Numbered from the stretch's first letter, positions 17,306-26,600 are shown. The stretch is 64,000 nucleotides of DNA from JAGVSV01 sp040766135 (GCA_040766135.1 JAXGRA010000003.1:1-64000); one strand, 5' to 3'. A program made the numbers and translations. Notes: generated by a model from the sequence alone, not told the origin.

Positions 17306-17792
17306 GGCCTTGTTCCTCCTTGTCGATTTGTTGTTTCAGCATGCGCAGCCCCCGGCTTAACCGCGAGGATATCGTGCCGCGCGGCAGGCGCAGGATGCTG
17401 GCAATGTCCTGGTCGCTCATACCCTCGCCATAGCGCAACTGCAGCGGCAGGCGGTATTTGTGCGGCAGGCCGCCCAAGTACATCCACACCGGCGTTTCGG
17501 GCAGCGCAGGCGGCAGCCAGGCAGAGACATCCTCCGCCGTGGTTTCACGCTTGCGCTTACGTAACACCGCGTGGCAGGCGTTGATGGTGCAGCGCATCAG
17601 ATACGTGGGCAGCGCGTCCAAATTGCGGATATTCAGAATGCGGCGCCAGGTGGTTTCCAGCGCATCCGACACGGCATCCTGCGCGTCATCCGGGCTGCGC
17701 AGCATCATCAGCGCCACGCGGTACATCGCGTGTTTGCGCTCCTCCACCGCCTGGGTGAAGCGTTGGGTCGCTTCGGTCTTGTCAATCGTCAC
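17298..17792 (-). CDS. ECF-type sigma factor, module A
   Basis: 164 residues, identical in protein sequence to the module B sigma factor. Start GTG at 17792 with GGAGG eight nt upstream. Region 2 and region 4 are intact, so both copies should be functional. Upstream, in gene orientation, there is ATGCATCAAA (17851-17860) and TATAAT (17824-17829). Divergent from the flavin reductase gene at 17982. Confidence 0.9.
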   Translation of the reverse strand: MTIDKTEATQRFTQAVEERKHAMYRVALMMLRSPDDAQDAVSDALETTWRRILNIRNLDALPTYLMRCTINACHAVLRKRKRETTAEDVSAWLPPALPETPVWMYLGGLPHKYRLPLQLRYGEGMSDQDIASILRLPRGTISSRLSRGLRMLKQQIDKEEQGRG

Positions 17793-17810
17793 AGGTACCT
17801 CCAAAGGAAT

Positions 17811-17866
17811 TGTATCCAGATACATTATATAAGAGGGACAAGCAGCGGGATTTGATGCATCCATCT
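17811..17866 (-). promoter_or_regulatory. Upstream control region of sigma module A
   Basis: In gene orientation: GGATGCATCAAA, a 14-nt gap, CCTCTTATA and TATAAT (17824-17829), then GGAGG and the GTG at 17792. It shares its blocks with module B but not the spacing, so the GATGCATC element is more likely a protein site than a fixed -35 box. Confidence 0.45.
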
Positions 17867-17981
17867 AAAATCTTTTTCGCAGCCCGCCCCAAGGCCCTGC
17901 AGGGCCTGTCCGTTTGGCCGGATGTTGTTGCGGGTATACCTATTGTAAGAAGGAACACACCTTCCGGAAAGGAATGAAGAT

Positions 17982-18530
17982 ATGATGTCAAAGAAAATCG
18001 GAATCATTGCAGGCAGTTTGCGCAAGGACGCCTATACCAAATCCATCGCCCAGGCCATGGCGGGCCTGTTCCCCCAGGGGTGGGAGATGAACATGATCGA
18101 CATCGGGCATCTGCCGCTGTTTAACCAGGATTACGAGGAAGACGGCCAGACGCCGGACAGCTACACGCAGTTTCGCCAGCAGGTGGCGCAGCAGGATGGC
18201 TTTGTGTTTGTTACGCCGGAGTACAACCGCTCCATCCCGGCGGCGCTCAAAAACGCGCTGGACGTGGCCTCGCGCCCGTATGGCGAAAGCCAGTGGGCGG
18301 GCAAGCCTGCTGCGGTCATCAGCGCCACACCGGGGCGGCTGGGCGGCTTTGGCGCCAGCCAGCATCTGCGGCAGATACTTATGTTCCTCGACATGCCGCA
18401 GGTGTTGCAGCCCGAGGTATACTTGCCCGGCGTGCATGACATGTTAGATGAACAGGGCGCGCTGACCAACCCCGATATCCGCGCGCTGCTGCAACAGTTG
18501 GCCGATGCCTTGGTAGCCATGCTGGCCTAA
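17982..18530 (+). CDS. NAD(P)H-dependent FMN reductase (ChrR/YieF type)
   Basis: 182-residue flavodoxin-fold enzyme. The FMN phosphate loop is GSLRKDAYTKSIA (about residues 11-23), PEYNRSIPAALKNALDVASRP near 80 is the family signature, and SATPGRLGGFGASQHLRQIL near 115 contacts the flavin ring. It reduces quinones, azo compounds, metals or free flavin with NAD(P)H in the cytoplasm. ATG 17982 is preceded by AAAGGAATG. It is probably the first gene of a short run with the fumarylacetoacetate hydrolase-like gene (46 bp away). Confidence 0.88.
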   Translation: MMSKKIGIIAGSLRKDAYTKSIAQAMAGLFPQGWEMNMIDIGHLPLFNQDYEEDGQTPDSYTQFRQQVAQQDGFVFVTPEYNRSIPAALKNALDVASRPYGESQWAGKPAAVISATPGRLGGFGASQHLRQILMFLDMPQVLQPEVYLPGVHDMLDEQGALTNPDIRALLQQLADALVAMLA

Positions 18531-18576
18531 ACGCGGTACAATAGCGCATATCAAGATACCGGAGGAGGGGCAGGAT

Positions 18577-19488
18577 ATGCGGATTGTATCCTATATGTAT
18601 GATGGCCGGGTGCAGGCCGGGGTGCTGACGGACGGGGACAGGGTTGTCCCGCTGTCGGCGCTGGGCGTGGCAGGCGGCGACATCAACGCGCTGTTTGACC
18701 TGTGCCAGACGACACCGCTGGATGAGGTGTTCTCACAACTTCAGCGCGCCCAGGGGCAACTGGACGGGACGCTCGCGCTGCAGGACATTACGCTGGTTGC
18801 GCCCATCCCGCACCCCCGGCAGGATTTTATCTGCTTAGGGCTTAATTACCGCGCCCATGCCGAGGAATCCAAAAAGTATTTAGACAGCGCCCTGCAGCCG
18901 AAAAAACCCGCCCAGCCCAGCGTGCCGGTGTATTTCAGCAAGCGCGCGCACATCGTGGTGGGGCATAATGAGGGCATCGAGGCGCACCAGGAACTGGTCA
19001 AGGACCTGGATTATGAGGTGGAACTGGCCTGTATCATCGGGCGCACCGCGCGCCATGTATCGCCGCAGCAGGCGGCGGACTATATCTTAGGCTATACCGT
19101 GTCCAACGATGTATCGGCGCGCACGCTGCAAACGCAGCACCAGCAATGGTATTTGGGCAAAAGCTTAGACACCTTTGCCGTGCTGGGGCCGTGGATTGTC
19201 ACCGCCGATGAGCTTTCCTTCCCGCCCGATCTGGCCATCCGTTGCCATGTCAACGGCGAGCTGCGCCAGCAGGCGCGCACCAGCGACATGATATTTGACC
19301 TGCCCTACATCATCAGCGACCTCTCCCGCGGCATGACGCTCACCCCCGGTACTATTATCCTGACGGGCACGCCCGCCGGTGTAGGCTTCGCCGCCCAAAC
19401 GCCGCAGTACTTGGCCGTGGGCGACGTGGTGCGCTGCGAGGTGGAGGGCATCGGCGTGCTGGAAAACCGCATTGTGGCATCAGAATAA
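18577..19488 (+). CDS. Fumarylacetoacetate hydrolase family protein
   Basis: 303 residues. A ~70-residue N-terminal domain is followed by the FAH fold: CLGLNYRAHAEESKKYL, VGHNEGIEAH, DLDYEVELACIIGR (metal-binding acidic residues), GYTVSNDVSAR, KSLDTFAVLGPW, and TGTPAGVGFA near the end. The family covers hydrolases and isomerases of 2-oxo acids such as acylpyruvases and HHDD isomerases; the exact substrate is not readable. A GGAGGAGGGG site precedes the ATG at 18577. Only 2 nt separate it from the acetyltransferase gene. Confidence 0.88.
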   Translation: MRIVSYMYDGRVQAGVLTDGDRVVPLSALGVAGGDINALFDLCQTTPLDEVFSQLQRAQGQLDGTLALQDITLVAPIPHPRQDFICLGLNYRAHAEESKKYLDSALQPKKPAQPSVPVYFSKRAHIVVGHNEGIEAHQELVKDLDYEVELACIIGRTARHVSPQQAADYILGYTVSNDVSARTLQTQHQQWYLGKSLDTFAVLGPWIVTADELSFPPDLAIRCHVNGELRQQARTSDMIFDLPYIISDLSRGMTLTPGTIILTGTPAGVGFAAQTPQYLAVGDVVRCEVEGIGVLENRIVASE

Positions 19489-19490
19489 AC

Positions 19491-19985
19491 ATGGAAATTA
19501 CTCTTCAAGCGTATGAAAGAGAAAACGAGGAAACCGTCCTGCGGTTTATCGCTGCCTTTTTTCATGCGCATCATTCGCGGATAGATGAGATACAGGCGCG
19601 CGAAAACCTTGAAAACTGGACGGACACAAATCACGAGTTGTTTTATATTCTTGGCGATGGAAAACCAGTAGGATTTTTGCATCTCCATATGCGGAGTTCA
19701 ACGGTCTGTTGGATTGAAGATATCTTTGTGGATGAGAGCCTGCGCAAACAGGGCATTGCTTCCAAGGCAATAGGTCTTGTGGAAGAAATCTTGCAAAAGC
19801 GTAATGTAACCGGAATCTGTATGGATGTGGTGCCGGATAATACTTCTGCGTTGAAACTGTATCATCGCCTTGGCTATGACCGATTGAGTATTGTTACCGT
19901 GCGCAAGGATCTCCAACTGTTTGAAACAGAGCGTACAGAGCAGATTTTTGGATTGGATTTCCGGGTGAAAAAATTCGAGGATTGA
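19491..19985 (+). CDS. GNAT family N-acetyltransferase
   Basis: 164 residues. The acetyl-CoA signature EDIFVDESLRKQGIASKAIGLVEEI is near residue 80 (Q/R-x-x-G-x-A form), followed by the NTSALKLYHRLGYDRL motif typical of GNAT motif B. The acceptor substrate is unknown. Its start is 2 nt after the FAH gene stop, so it is co-transcribed, although its lower GC suggests another origin. It ends before a bidirectional terminator. Confidence 0.87.
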   Translation: MEITLQAYERENEETVLRFIAAFFHAHHSRIDEIQARENLENWTDTNHELFYILGDGKPVGFLHLHMRSSTVCWIEDIFVDESLRKQGIASKAIGLVEEILQKRNVTGICMDVVPDNTSALKLYHRLGYDRLSIVTVRKDLQLFETERTEQIFGLDFRVKKFED

Positions 19986-20036
19986 ATAGCAGTTCGTCAA
20001 TCCTCACTCAAAATTGGTATTGTTGTAAACAAATAA

Positions 20037-20078
20037 GCCGCCGCAACAAACTATGTGCCTGCTGCGGCGGTTTCCTTT
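20037..20078. terminator. Bidirectional intrinsic terminator
   Basis: CCGCCGCA (20038-20045) with TGCGGCGG (20063-20070), followed on the plus strand by TTTCCTTTAT. It separates the convergent GNAT and nitroreductase genes. Confidence 0.78.
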
Positions 20079-20088
20079 ATATTAAGTT

Positions 20089-20601
20089 TTACCGGTTAAA
20101 CCACGCGCGCTCTTGAAAAGGCTTAAACGCCGGGGCCTTGACCTCCTCGGCGGGTACGCCGATGGGCAGAAACGCAGCAAACTGATAGCCTTCCGGGATG
20201 CGCAGTATCTTTAGCATCTGTTCGCCAATGTTTCCGCGCACATAGCCCTCCACCCAGCAGCTGGCGTAGCCCAGCGCGTGGATGGTCAGCAGCATGTTTT
20301 CAATGGCGGCGGCATAGTCCTGCACGTTAAAGGACATCCCGGCACAGCGGATGTCCGGCTGCGTCAGCACGCAGATGGCCGCCGGTGCGCCGGCCATGTT
20401 GGGCTTGTTCAGCACGGCATGCAGTTCTTTCAGTATGGCCGGATCGTCCACGCCCACCAGCGAGGTGGTTTGCAGGTTGCAGCCGCTGGGCGCGGCCAGC
20501 CCCGCTTCCAGAATGCGCCGGAGATCTTCACGCGGCACCGGGGCGTCGGTATAGGCGCCGCGGTAGCTGCGGCGGGTCATGATGGCTTGAATGGTGTTCA
20601 T
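20089..20601 (-). CDS. Nitroreductase family protein
   Basis: 170-residue FMN-dependent oxidoreductase. The N-terminal FMN phosphate site is TRRSYRGAYTDAPV, with EAGLAAPSGCNLQTT near residue 35 and the GYASCWVEGYV segment near 115. It should reduce nitroaromatics, quinones or enones with NAD(P)H. It starts 42 bp after the OppF-like gene on the same strand, so it may be the last gene of the transporter operon. Confidence 0.88.
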   Translation of the reverse strand: MNTIQAIMTRRSYRGAYTDAPVPREDLRRILEAGLAAPSGCNLQTTSLVGVDDPAILKELHAVLNKPNMAGAPAAICVLTQPDIRCAGMSFNVQDYAAAIENMLLTIHALGYASCWVEGYVRGNIGEQMLKILRIPEGYQFAAFLPIGVPAEEVKAPAFKPFQERAWFNR

Positions 20602-20643
20602 GGTACGTCCTTTCTGCGGCCAAGGCCGCGGTATGTCAGGGGT

Positions 20644-21633
20644 TTACATCGTTGCTCCCTCCGGCTTTACCAGCGGGTGATAGCACAGCACCTTGCGCTC
20701 GCCCGGCAGGCTGACCACATCGGGGCAGGCTTGGCGGCATTCCTCGGTGGCATAGGGGCAGCGCGGGGCAAACTTGCAGCACGTCAGCGCGTATTCCTTT
20801 TCCTCCATGTCGGGCATGGCCACGTCCACGGCCCATTTGTCGCCCACGCGCGGCACGGCGTTCATCAGCAGCTCGGTATACGGGTGGGCGGGCTTGTCCA
20901 TGATGTCCTTGGCCGGCCCGTATTCGATCAGGGAGCCGCGGTACAGCGTGGCAATCAAATCGGACACATAGTAGGCGGTGCTCAGGTCATGGGTAATGTA
21001 CAGGAAGGATACGTGGTATTTCTCTTTCAGCTCGCGGAAGAGATTGACGATGTTCATCTTCATGGAGGCGTCGATGGCCGCCACCGGCTCATCGGCGATG
21101 ATAAGCTTGGGCTTGGTCAGCAGCGCGCGGGCGATGGACACGCGCTGCAATTCGCCGCCTGAAAACTGCGTGGGGTACTTGCCCTGCACCACGGCCAAAC
21201 TCATGCCCACGTCGCGCAGCGTGTCGTCAATCAGCTGCCGCGCGGCCTCGCGGTTGGGGGCGATTTTGAGGCGCAGCGCGGTGTTGTACAGGTAGGTGTC
21301 CACCGTTTTGCGCGGCGAGAACGATTCGTACGGGTTTTGAAAGATGGGTTGCACGGCCTTGCGGAACTGCATGGAATCAAACCCCTTGCGGTCGGCATAG
21401 TCCCTGCCGTTCAGGCGGATGGTGCCCATCTCCGGCGTATGAATGCGCAATATCATCTTGGCCAGGGTGCTTTTGCCGCAGCCTGATTCCCCCACCACGG
21501 AGAGGATGATGGGCTTTTCGCTGGTGATGGACAGGCTGACGTTGTCAATGGCCTTGATGCGCTTGCGGGAGAGCATCCCGCCGATGCGGAATACCTTGGT
21601 TACCTGATTGAGTTCCAACAGCGGGCCGTTCAT
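20644..21633 (-). CDS. Oligopeptide-type ABC transporter ATPase (OppF-like)
   Basis: 329 residues. Walker A GESGCGKST near residue 48, Q-loop QPIFQNPYESF, signature FSGGELQRVSIARAL, Walker B LIIADEPVAAID, H-loop ITHD. The C-terminal oligopeptide-transporter domain has the cysteine-rich CCKFAPRCPYATEECRQACP, a place where some family members carry an iron-sulfur cluster. It overlaps the upstream ATPase gene by 4 nt (ATGA). It powers uptake of peptides, or of nickel or opines in some relatives. Confidence 0.93.
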   Translation of the reverse strand: MNGPLLELNQVTKVFRIGGMLSRKRIKAIDNVSLSITSEKPIILSVVGESGCGKSTLAKMILRIHTPEMGTIRLNGRDYADRKGFDSMQFRKAVQPIFQNPYESFSPRKTVDTYLYNTALRLKIAPNREAARQLIDDTLRDVGMSLAVVQGKYPTQFSGGELQRVSIARALLTKPKLIIADEPVAAIDASMKMNIVNLFRELKEKYHVSFLYITHDLSTAYYVSDLIATLYRGSLIEYGPAKDIMDKPAHPYTELLMNAVPRVGDKWAVDVAMPDMEEKEYALTCCKFAPRCPYATEECRQACPDVVSLPGERKVLCYHPLVKPEGATM

Positions 21634-22604
21634 GATTTCGCCTCCTTTTCTAACAGGTGACAGGCGGCAAAATGGCCGGGCCGTACCTCAGCAAAGGCCG
21701 GAACCTCGCTGCGGCATCTGTCGGTGGCATGGGGGCAGCGCGCGGCAAACCGGCAGCCGGGGGGCGGGTTGGACAGCGCCGGCGGACGGCCGGGGATGCC
21801 CACCTTCTGGCTGCGATCGCCCACCTTGGGCAGCGCGTCAATCAGCATCCGCGTATAGGGGTGCACGGGGTTTTTGAAAATCTCCTCGGTGCGGCCCATC
21901 TCGGCAAAGCTGCCGGAGTACATGATGCCGATGCGGTCGGTCATCTGGTAGTGCACGCCCATGTCATGGCTGACGATGACCAGCGTGTTGCGGTTTTTGC
22001 GCTGCAGGCGCATCAGCATCATCAATATGCCGCGCTGCACCACCACGTCCAGCGCGGTGGTCGGCTCATCGGCCAAGATGAGGTTGGGCGTCATGAACGT
22101 GGCCAGCGCGATGATGGCGCGCTGCCGCATGCCGCCGGACAGCTGGAACGGATACGCCTCCAGCACATCGGGGGAAAGGCTCAGCTCCTCCAAATACCCG
22201 GCCACACGCTGGAGCGTCTGCTCCTGGGTTTCGTTTTTGCGCTCGTCCTCCGGGATGGAATCAAGGAACTGATATTTCAGCTTCATAATGGGGTTGAGCA
22301 CGCTTTGCGCGGCCTGCGGGATATAGCTGATGTGCTTCCACCAGGCCTTGCGGATATGGCCGGAATCATACGCAAAGGATTCGCCGTCCTTGGTGCCGGA
22401 CAGGCGGACGTTGCCCTTGTCGATTACCAGGGGATATTCCAACATATCGTACATGGTTTTGAGCAACGTGGTTTTGCCGCAGCCCGACTCCCCGGCGATG
22501 CCGAAGATTTCGTTGTCCTGCACCACAAAATTGACGTCGTTGACCACGTGCACCGGGCCGTGGATGGTCTGATAGGATGCCGAGAGGTTCGTAAGCTCCA
22601 ACAT
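21630..22604 (-). CDS. Oligopeptide-type ABC transporter ATPase (OppD-like)
   Basis: 324 residues. Walker A GESGCGKTT near residue 38, signature LSGGMRQRAIIALATF, Walker B LILADEPTTALD, H-loop VSHDMG, and the C-terminal domain with RCPHATDRC. It pairs with the OppF-like ATPase. Its start follows the permease stop by one base, and its ribosome site lies within the permease end. Confidence 0.93.
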   Translation of the reverse strand: MLELTNLSASYQTIHGPVHVVNDVNFVVQDNEIFGIAGESGCGKTTLLKTMYDMLEYPLVIDKGNVRLSGTKDGESFAYDSGHIRKAWWKHISYIPQAAQSVLNPIMKLKYQFLDSIPEDERKNETQEQTLQRVAGYLEELSLSPDVLEAYPFQLSGGMRQRAIIALATFMTPNLILADEPTTALDVVVQRGILMMLMRLQRKNRNTLVIVSHDMGVHYQMTDRIGIMYSGSFAEMGRTEEIFKNPVHPYTRMLIDALPKVGDRSQKVGIPGRPPALSNPPPGCRFAARCPHATDRCRSEVPAFAEVRPGHFAACHLLEKEAKS

Positions 22605-22605
22605 G

Positions 22606-23442
22606 CTACCGCCCCCTCTTCATGGTTTGATAGTCGTTATAGCCGGTAATCAACAGGAACAACCCGATGAACAGCAGCGCGGTGGCCGCAATCGGGGCGC
22701 CGATCCAGAACCATTGCTTGGCTAATATGGCGTTGTAGTTGCGCGCCCACTGGATCATATTGCCCAATGAAATCAGGTTGGCGGGCGACAGACCCAGCAC
22801 CGCTAAGCTGGATTCGGACACGATGGCCGCCAGCGTGGCGTTCATGAAGTTGGACAGCGACCAGGACAGCGCAAACGGCAGAATCTCCGTGACCACAACC
22901 TGCAGCGTGCCCTCGCCGGAAAACCAGGCTGTCTGGATAAACTCCCGCTCCTTGAGCGACAGCGCCATCGCGCGGATCTGCCGGCTGGGCCACGCCCAGG
23001 CGAACATCGCGATGGTTAAGGCCATCATCAGGGTGGTGGCGGTGCCCTTCATCAAGCTGGTCATCAAAATGAGGATGGGCAGCGAGGGGATGACCACAAA
23101 CGTATCGGTGATGACCATCAGCACCCGGTCGAGCACGCCGCCGGCAAACCCGGCCAGCAACCCCACAAACACGCCCACCACCGTGCCGATGGTCGCTACT
23201 ATCAGACCGATGGTCAGGGAGTTGTGGATGGCCTCAATTAGCAGCCAGAAGATGTCCTGCCCGCGCGATGTCGTACCCAGCAGATGATCCCAGCTGGGCA
23301 GCAGCTTGGGCGGATAGGTGTTGAAGGTAAAGGGGTTTACATGCGGGATGTAAAACACCCCGAACCCCAGCACTACAAAAAACAGCGTCATGAACATCCC
23401 CGCCTTGAGGCGAAAACTGGCATTTCTCCAAAATACTTTCAT
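22606..23442 (-). CDS. ABC transporter permease (OppC/DppC-like)
   Basis: 278 residues from the ATG at 23442 (GGGAGGCG upstream); the much longer open frame to 24087 is only antisense-like read-through of the previous gene. Six membrane segments are expected, with an extracellular loop carrying LLGTTSRGQDIFWLLIEAIHNSL and the cytoplasmic coupling loop around RALSLKEREFIQTAWFSGEG. It forms the channel together with the OppB-like protein. Confidence 0.9.
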   Translation of the reverse strand: MKVFWRNASFRLKAGMFMTLFFVVLGFGVFYIPHVNPFTFNTYPPKLLPSWDHLLGTTSRGQDIFWLLIEAIHNSLTIGLIVATIGTVVGVFVGLLAGFAGGVLDRVLMVITDTFVVIPSLPILILMTSLMKGTATTLMMALTIAMFAWAWPSRQIRAMALSLKEREFIQTAWFSGEGTLQVVVTEILPFALSWSLSNFMNATLAAIVSESSLAVLGLSPANLISLGNMIQWARNYNAILAKQWFWIGAPIAATALLFIGLFLLITGYNDYQTMKRGR

Positions 23443-23456
23443 ATTCGTCGCCTCCC

Positions 23457-24455
23457 TTAACTGTAGCGGATGCGGGGGTCGATAAAGGGATAGATAATAT
23501 CGGCAATCAGCGTTGCTGTGGAGATGGCCACGATGGAGATGGTGATGCACCCCATGATCATGTTGTAGTCCGCGGCCAAAATGGCGTTCTGTATCAGCGT
23601 GCCGACGCCGGGATAGCCAAAGATAATCTCGGTCATGATGGATCCGTTGAACACGCCGCCCAAGCTCATGGCCAGCGCAGTGATCTGCGTCAGGATGGAG
23701 TTGCGGAACACATAGGCCTTGCCGATGCGCTTTTCGGATAAGCCGCGGTAGCGCGCATACAGCACAAAGTCCTCCTCGGCCGTGGTGCTTGACAGCGATT
23801 TCATCGAGATAATCCACCAGCCCGTACCCACCAGCAGCAGCGACGCCGCAGGCAGGATAGACGCCCGCAGCAGCGAGCCCATGAACACCGGGAACGGTGC
23901 GCCCACCAATATGGTGGACTGCAGCGGGAACCACCGCAGAATATAGGAAAACACAATTTGCAGCACCAGCGCGATGATGAAATACGGCAGCGGGTAGATG
24001 CAGATGGCGATGCCTTCCAATATCTTGCTGGAGCGCTTGTTTTTGCGGAAACCCGCCAGCAGGCCGATCACGTTGCCGATAGTCCACGCCACCACCGTGC
24101 TGGTCAGCGACAGGAACAGGGTGTACGGCAAATACCTGCTGATAATCTCGCCCACCGGCGTGGGGAACGTGCCCAGCGAGGGGCCAAAGTCAAAATGAAG
24201 CAGCCCTTTCCACAGGAAGGACACGTATTGCTCCCACAAACTGCCCTCCAGGCCAAACTGCAGCCTGAGCGAATGCCGCAGCGCAATCAAGCGCTCCGGC
24301 TCCATAGAACCGGACAGCGACTGCATTTGGTTGATCATGGTCTCTACCGGGTCGGATGGAAACATCCTGGGGATAAAGAAAATGAGCGTAACGCCAATCA
24401 ATATCGTTACGGCCCATGTCATCAGGCGCAGCCCGAAATACTTCCAGAATTTCAA
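23457..24455 (-). CDS. ABC transporter permease (OppB/DppB-like)
   Basis: 332 residues. The TTG at 24455 is preferred because GAGGGGGGA lies at ribosome distance and it begins with the family's LKFWKYFGLRLMTW helix; an upstream in-frame ATG at 24482 adds nine residues only. It has the family features SDPVETMINQ, LPYTLFLS, and the coupling loop DFVLYARYRGLSEKRIGKAYVFRNS. The second gene of the operon, 82 bp after the binding-protein stop. Confidence 0.9.
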   Translation of the reverse strand: MKFWKYFGLRLMTWAVTILIGVTLIFFIPRMFPSDPVETMINQMQSLSGSMEPERLIALRHSLRLQFGLEGSLWEQYVSFLWKGLLHFDFGPSLGTFPTPVGEIISRYLPYTLFLSLTSTVVAWTIGNVIGLLAGFRKNKRSSKILEGIAICIYPLPYFIIALVLQIVFSYILRWFPLQSTILVGAPFPVFMGSLLRASILPAASLLLVGTGWWIISMKSLSSTTAEEDFVLYARYRGLSEKRIGKAYVFRNSILTQITALAMSLGGVFNGSIMTEIIFGYPGVGTLIQNAILAADYNMIMGCITISIVAISTATLIADIIYPFIDPRIRYS

Positions 24456-24537
24456 GGGCAATCCCCCCTCTTTTTGCCGCAATGCATGGATGCAGGGCGC
24501 GCGCCGCCCAAGGCCGCGCGCGCCCTATAGTTACAAA

Positions 24538-26427
24538 CTATTGAACCAGTTCAATTTCGGTGAGGATGTACTTAAAGCAGCTCCACCACCACCACGGGCC
24601 GTTGTAGGCGTTGTCGGCGCAGGGGTAGTTGGCCCAGACCGTGCTGTTGGTGGGCACGAACTTCACGCCGGAGTGGAAGCCGATGAACGGCATTTCGGTA
24701 ATGGCTACTTTGAGGAAGTCCATCGCCAGGTCGTAGCACGCAGGATCCTCCGGGGAGAGCTTGGCCATCTTGTGGATAATGTCGGTGGCTTCCTGGTTGC
24801 GCCAGCGCAGGCCCTGGCCCGAGCCGATCTCGCCCAGCGGTGCCATCAGCGTGGCGTCATAGCCGCGGATCTGCGGGTAGATGTCCTTGGTGATGCCGCC
24901 GGTGGGCCAATAGCCGGCAATCTCGTAGTTGCCGGTGGAGCCATTGGTGCCCCAGGTGGCATCGCTTTCCTGCAGCAGCGTGCACTTGAGGCCGAACTTG
25001 GTCAGCTGGTCGTAGGCGGATTGCACGCCGCGGCCGGCCTGATGCTCGGTCTCAGCCAGGTAGGTCAGGGTAATGGTGAAGGGCTCGCCCTTGAAGTACC
25101 AGCCGTCGGCCTTCTTTTCCAGCCCGGCCTTGATGAGCAGCTTCTCCGCCGCTTCGGGTGCGTACTTCCAGCAGCCGATGCCGAACATATCCTGCAACGC
25201 TTCTGCGTCATCCAGCGGGATGTCGCGGCCTGCATCCTTCAGGCGCTGGCCGATGCGCTTGGCATAGTCCGGGTCAAAGGGCTTGATGGTGGTGCCATCG
25301 CCTAAGTCCAGCTCAAACGTATCCAGCCATTCCAACATGGGGATGTAGTACAGCTTCTGCATGGAGGACGTGGCCGTCAGGATGGGGAACGGGCTGGCGC
25401 GGCCCACGCCGTCAAAGATGTTCATCGAGATCTCGTCGAAGTTCATCGCCAGCGCGATGGCCCAGCGGAAGTCGGGGCTGTTGTACGGCTCCTTGTCGCA
25501 CTGGAACGCCAGGCCCTTGGAGCAGGGGTCGTCCGAGGTCGCGTACGGGAAATCCTTGTACCAGGCCGCGATCTTGTCGTTGGCGTCCACCATCACCTCC
25601 AACATCTCCGGGGTGACTTCGCACAGCACGTCCACTTCGTTGCTGATCATGGCCATCTGGCGGGTGGTGTTGTCGCCCAGCGCGCGCATCCACACATACT
25701 TGGGCGCGGGCATCTTGCCGGTGACCACGCCGGAGGTGCTATTCTGCCAGTCCTCGCGGCGCTCGTACAGCACCCACTTGCCCAGCTCGTCAAACTTTTT
25801 GACGGTGTAGGGGCCGGCTACAACGGGATCAGGATCCTTAAACGTGGTGACGTTTTCAATCTTGGAATAGATGTGCTCCGGCACGATGCGCAGGGAGTTG
25901 CCCCAGATGGTGACACCGAAGCTCTGCGTCAGGCGCGGGAAGGATTCGTTGGTGATGATTTTAACGGTGTAGTCATCTTCCTTTTCGATGGACTTGAACA
26001 CCTGGCGGTAGAAGCCGCTGTCGCTGATGTCATCGGTGTCACGGATCAGGTTCATCGTGAATACCACGTCGTCGGCGTTGAGGTCTTCGCCGTCAGACCA
26101 TTTGATGCCCTTGCGGATTTTGACGATATGCTCGGTAAAGTCCGCGTTGGACTGCGGGAAACCGTCGGCCACTTCGCCGAACTGTTCGCCCTTGATGGTG
26201 TCCATCTCCCACATCTGGGCCATCATCAACTGATGGATGCCGGTACCCATCGAGGTGCCGCGCATGTAGGGGTTGAACTGTCCGGGGCTCTTGGTCGGGG
26301 TTTGGAATTCGACAATCAGGGTCTCACTGCGCGGGGTGCCCACTTCGGTCATCTCCTGCGCAAAGGCTACGCCGGTCATGGTCAAGGCCATGATCAGCAC
26401 CAGGAACATGGACAGGGTTTTACGCAT
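24538..26427 (-). CDS. ABC transporter substrate-binding protein, family 5 (peptide/nickel type)
   Basis: 629 residues with a signal peptide (MRKTLSMFLVLIMALTMTGVAFA, cut before QEMTE) and no lipobox cysteine, unusual for a Gram-positive binding protein. The body is SBP_bac_5: KIRKGIKWSDGEDLNADDVVFTMNLI near residue 105, GPYTVKKFDELGKWVLYERREDW near 205, and many aromatic residues suited to peptide-like or aromatic ligands. It is the first gene of a five- or six-gene operon and lies divergent from the T-box leader. A perfect 8-bp inverted repeat lies between promoter region and start. Confidence 0.9.
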   Translation of the reverse strand: MRKTLSMFLVLIMALTMTGVAFAQEMTEVGTPRSETLIVEFQTPTKSPGQFNPYMRGTSMGTGIHQLMMAQMWEMDTIKGEQFGEVADGFPQSNADFTEHIVKIRKGIKWSDGEDLNADDVVFTMNLIRDTDDISDSGFYRQVFKSIEKEDDYTVKIITNESFPRLTQSFGVTIWGNSLRIVPEHIYSKIENVTTFKDPDPVVAGPYTVKKFDELGKWVLYERREDWQNSTSGVVTGKMPAPKYVWMRALGDNTTRQMAMISNEVDVLCEVTPEMLEVMVDANDKIAAWYKDFPYATSDDPCSKGLAFQCDKEPYNSPDFRWAIALAMNFDEISMNIFDGVGRASPFPILTATSSMQKLYYIPMLEWLDTFELDLGDGTTIKPFDPDYAKRIGQRLKDAGRDIPLDDAEALQDMFGIGCWKYAPEAAEKLLIKAGLEKKADGWYFKGEPFTITLTYLAETEHQAGRGVQSAYDQLTKFGLKCTLLQESDATWGTNGSTGNYEIAGYWPTGGITKDIYPQIRGYDATLMAPLGEIGSGQGLRWRNQEATDIIHKMAKLSPEDPACYDLAMDFLKVAITEMPFIGFHSGVKFVPTNSTVWANYPCADNAYNGPWWWWSCFKYILTEIELVQ

Positions 26428-26454
26428 ACAGGGTCCTCCTTTTTATATGATAGT

Positions 26455-26481
26455 TGACGCAATACCTGATTCCTTGCGTCA
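26455..26481. promoter_or_regulatory. Inverted repeat, possible operator of the Opp operon
   Basis: TGACGCAA (26455-26462) and TTGCGTCA (26474-26481), 11 bp apart, 28 bp before the binding-protein start. TGACGCAA recurs at 26817-26824 inside the divergent T-box leader. Role inferred from position only. Confidence 0.45.
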
Positions 26482-26570
26482 CTATGCTTTCTTTGTTCGT
26501 ATATTACTTTATCACCATCTAAGAAAATATGCAACCTCGCGACGAATACAGCTAAAAAACATTTCCCCCC

Positions 26571-26600
26571 TTGCCGATCCATATTTTTGTGTGCTAATGT
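26571..26600 (+). promoter_or_regulatory. Probable promoter of the T-box leader
   Basis: TTGCCG (26571-26576), 18-nt spacer, and an extended -10 TGCTAATGT (hexamer 26595-26600). This places the start of the RNA about 10 nt before stem I of the leader. Confidence 0.6.

Noticed and set aside
23443..24087. Longer N-terminus for the OppC-like permease
   Set aside because: The extension overlaps the OppB-like gene and reads as non-membrane, Arg/His/Gly-rich sequence; the ATG at 23442 has a clear ribosome site.
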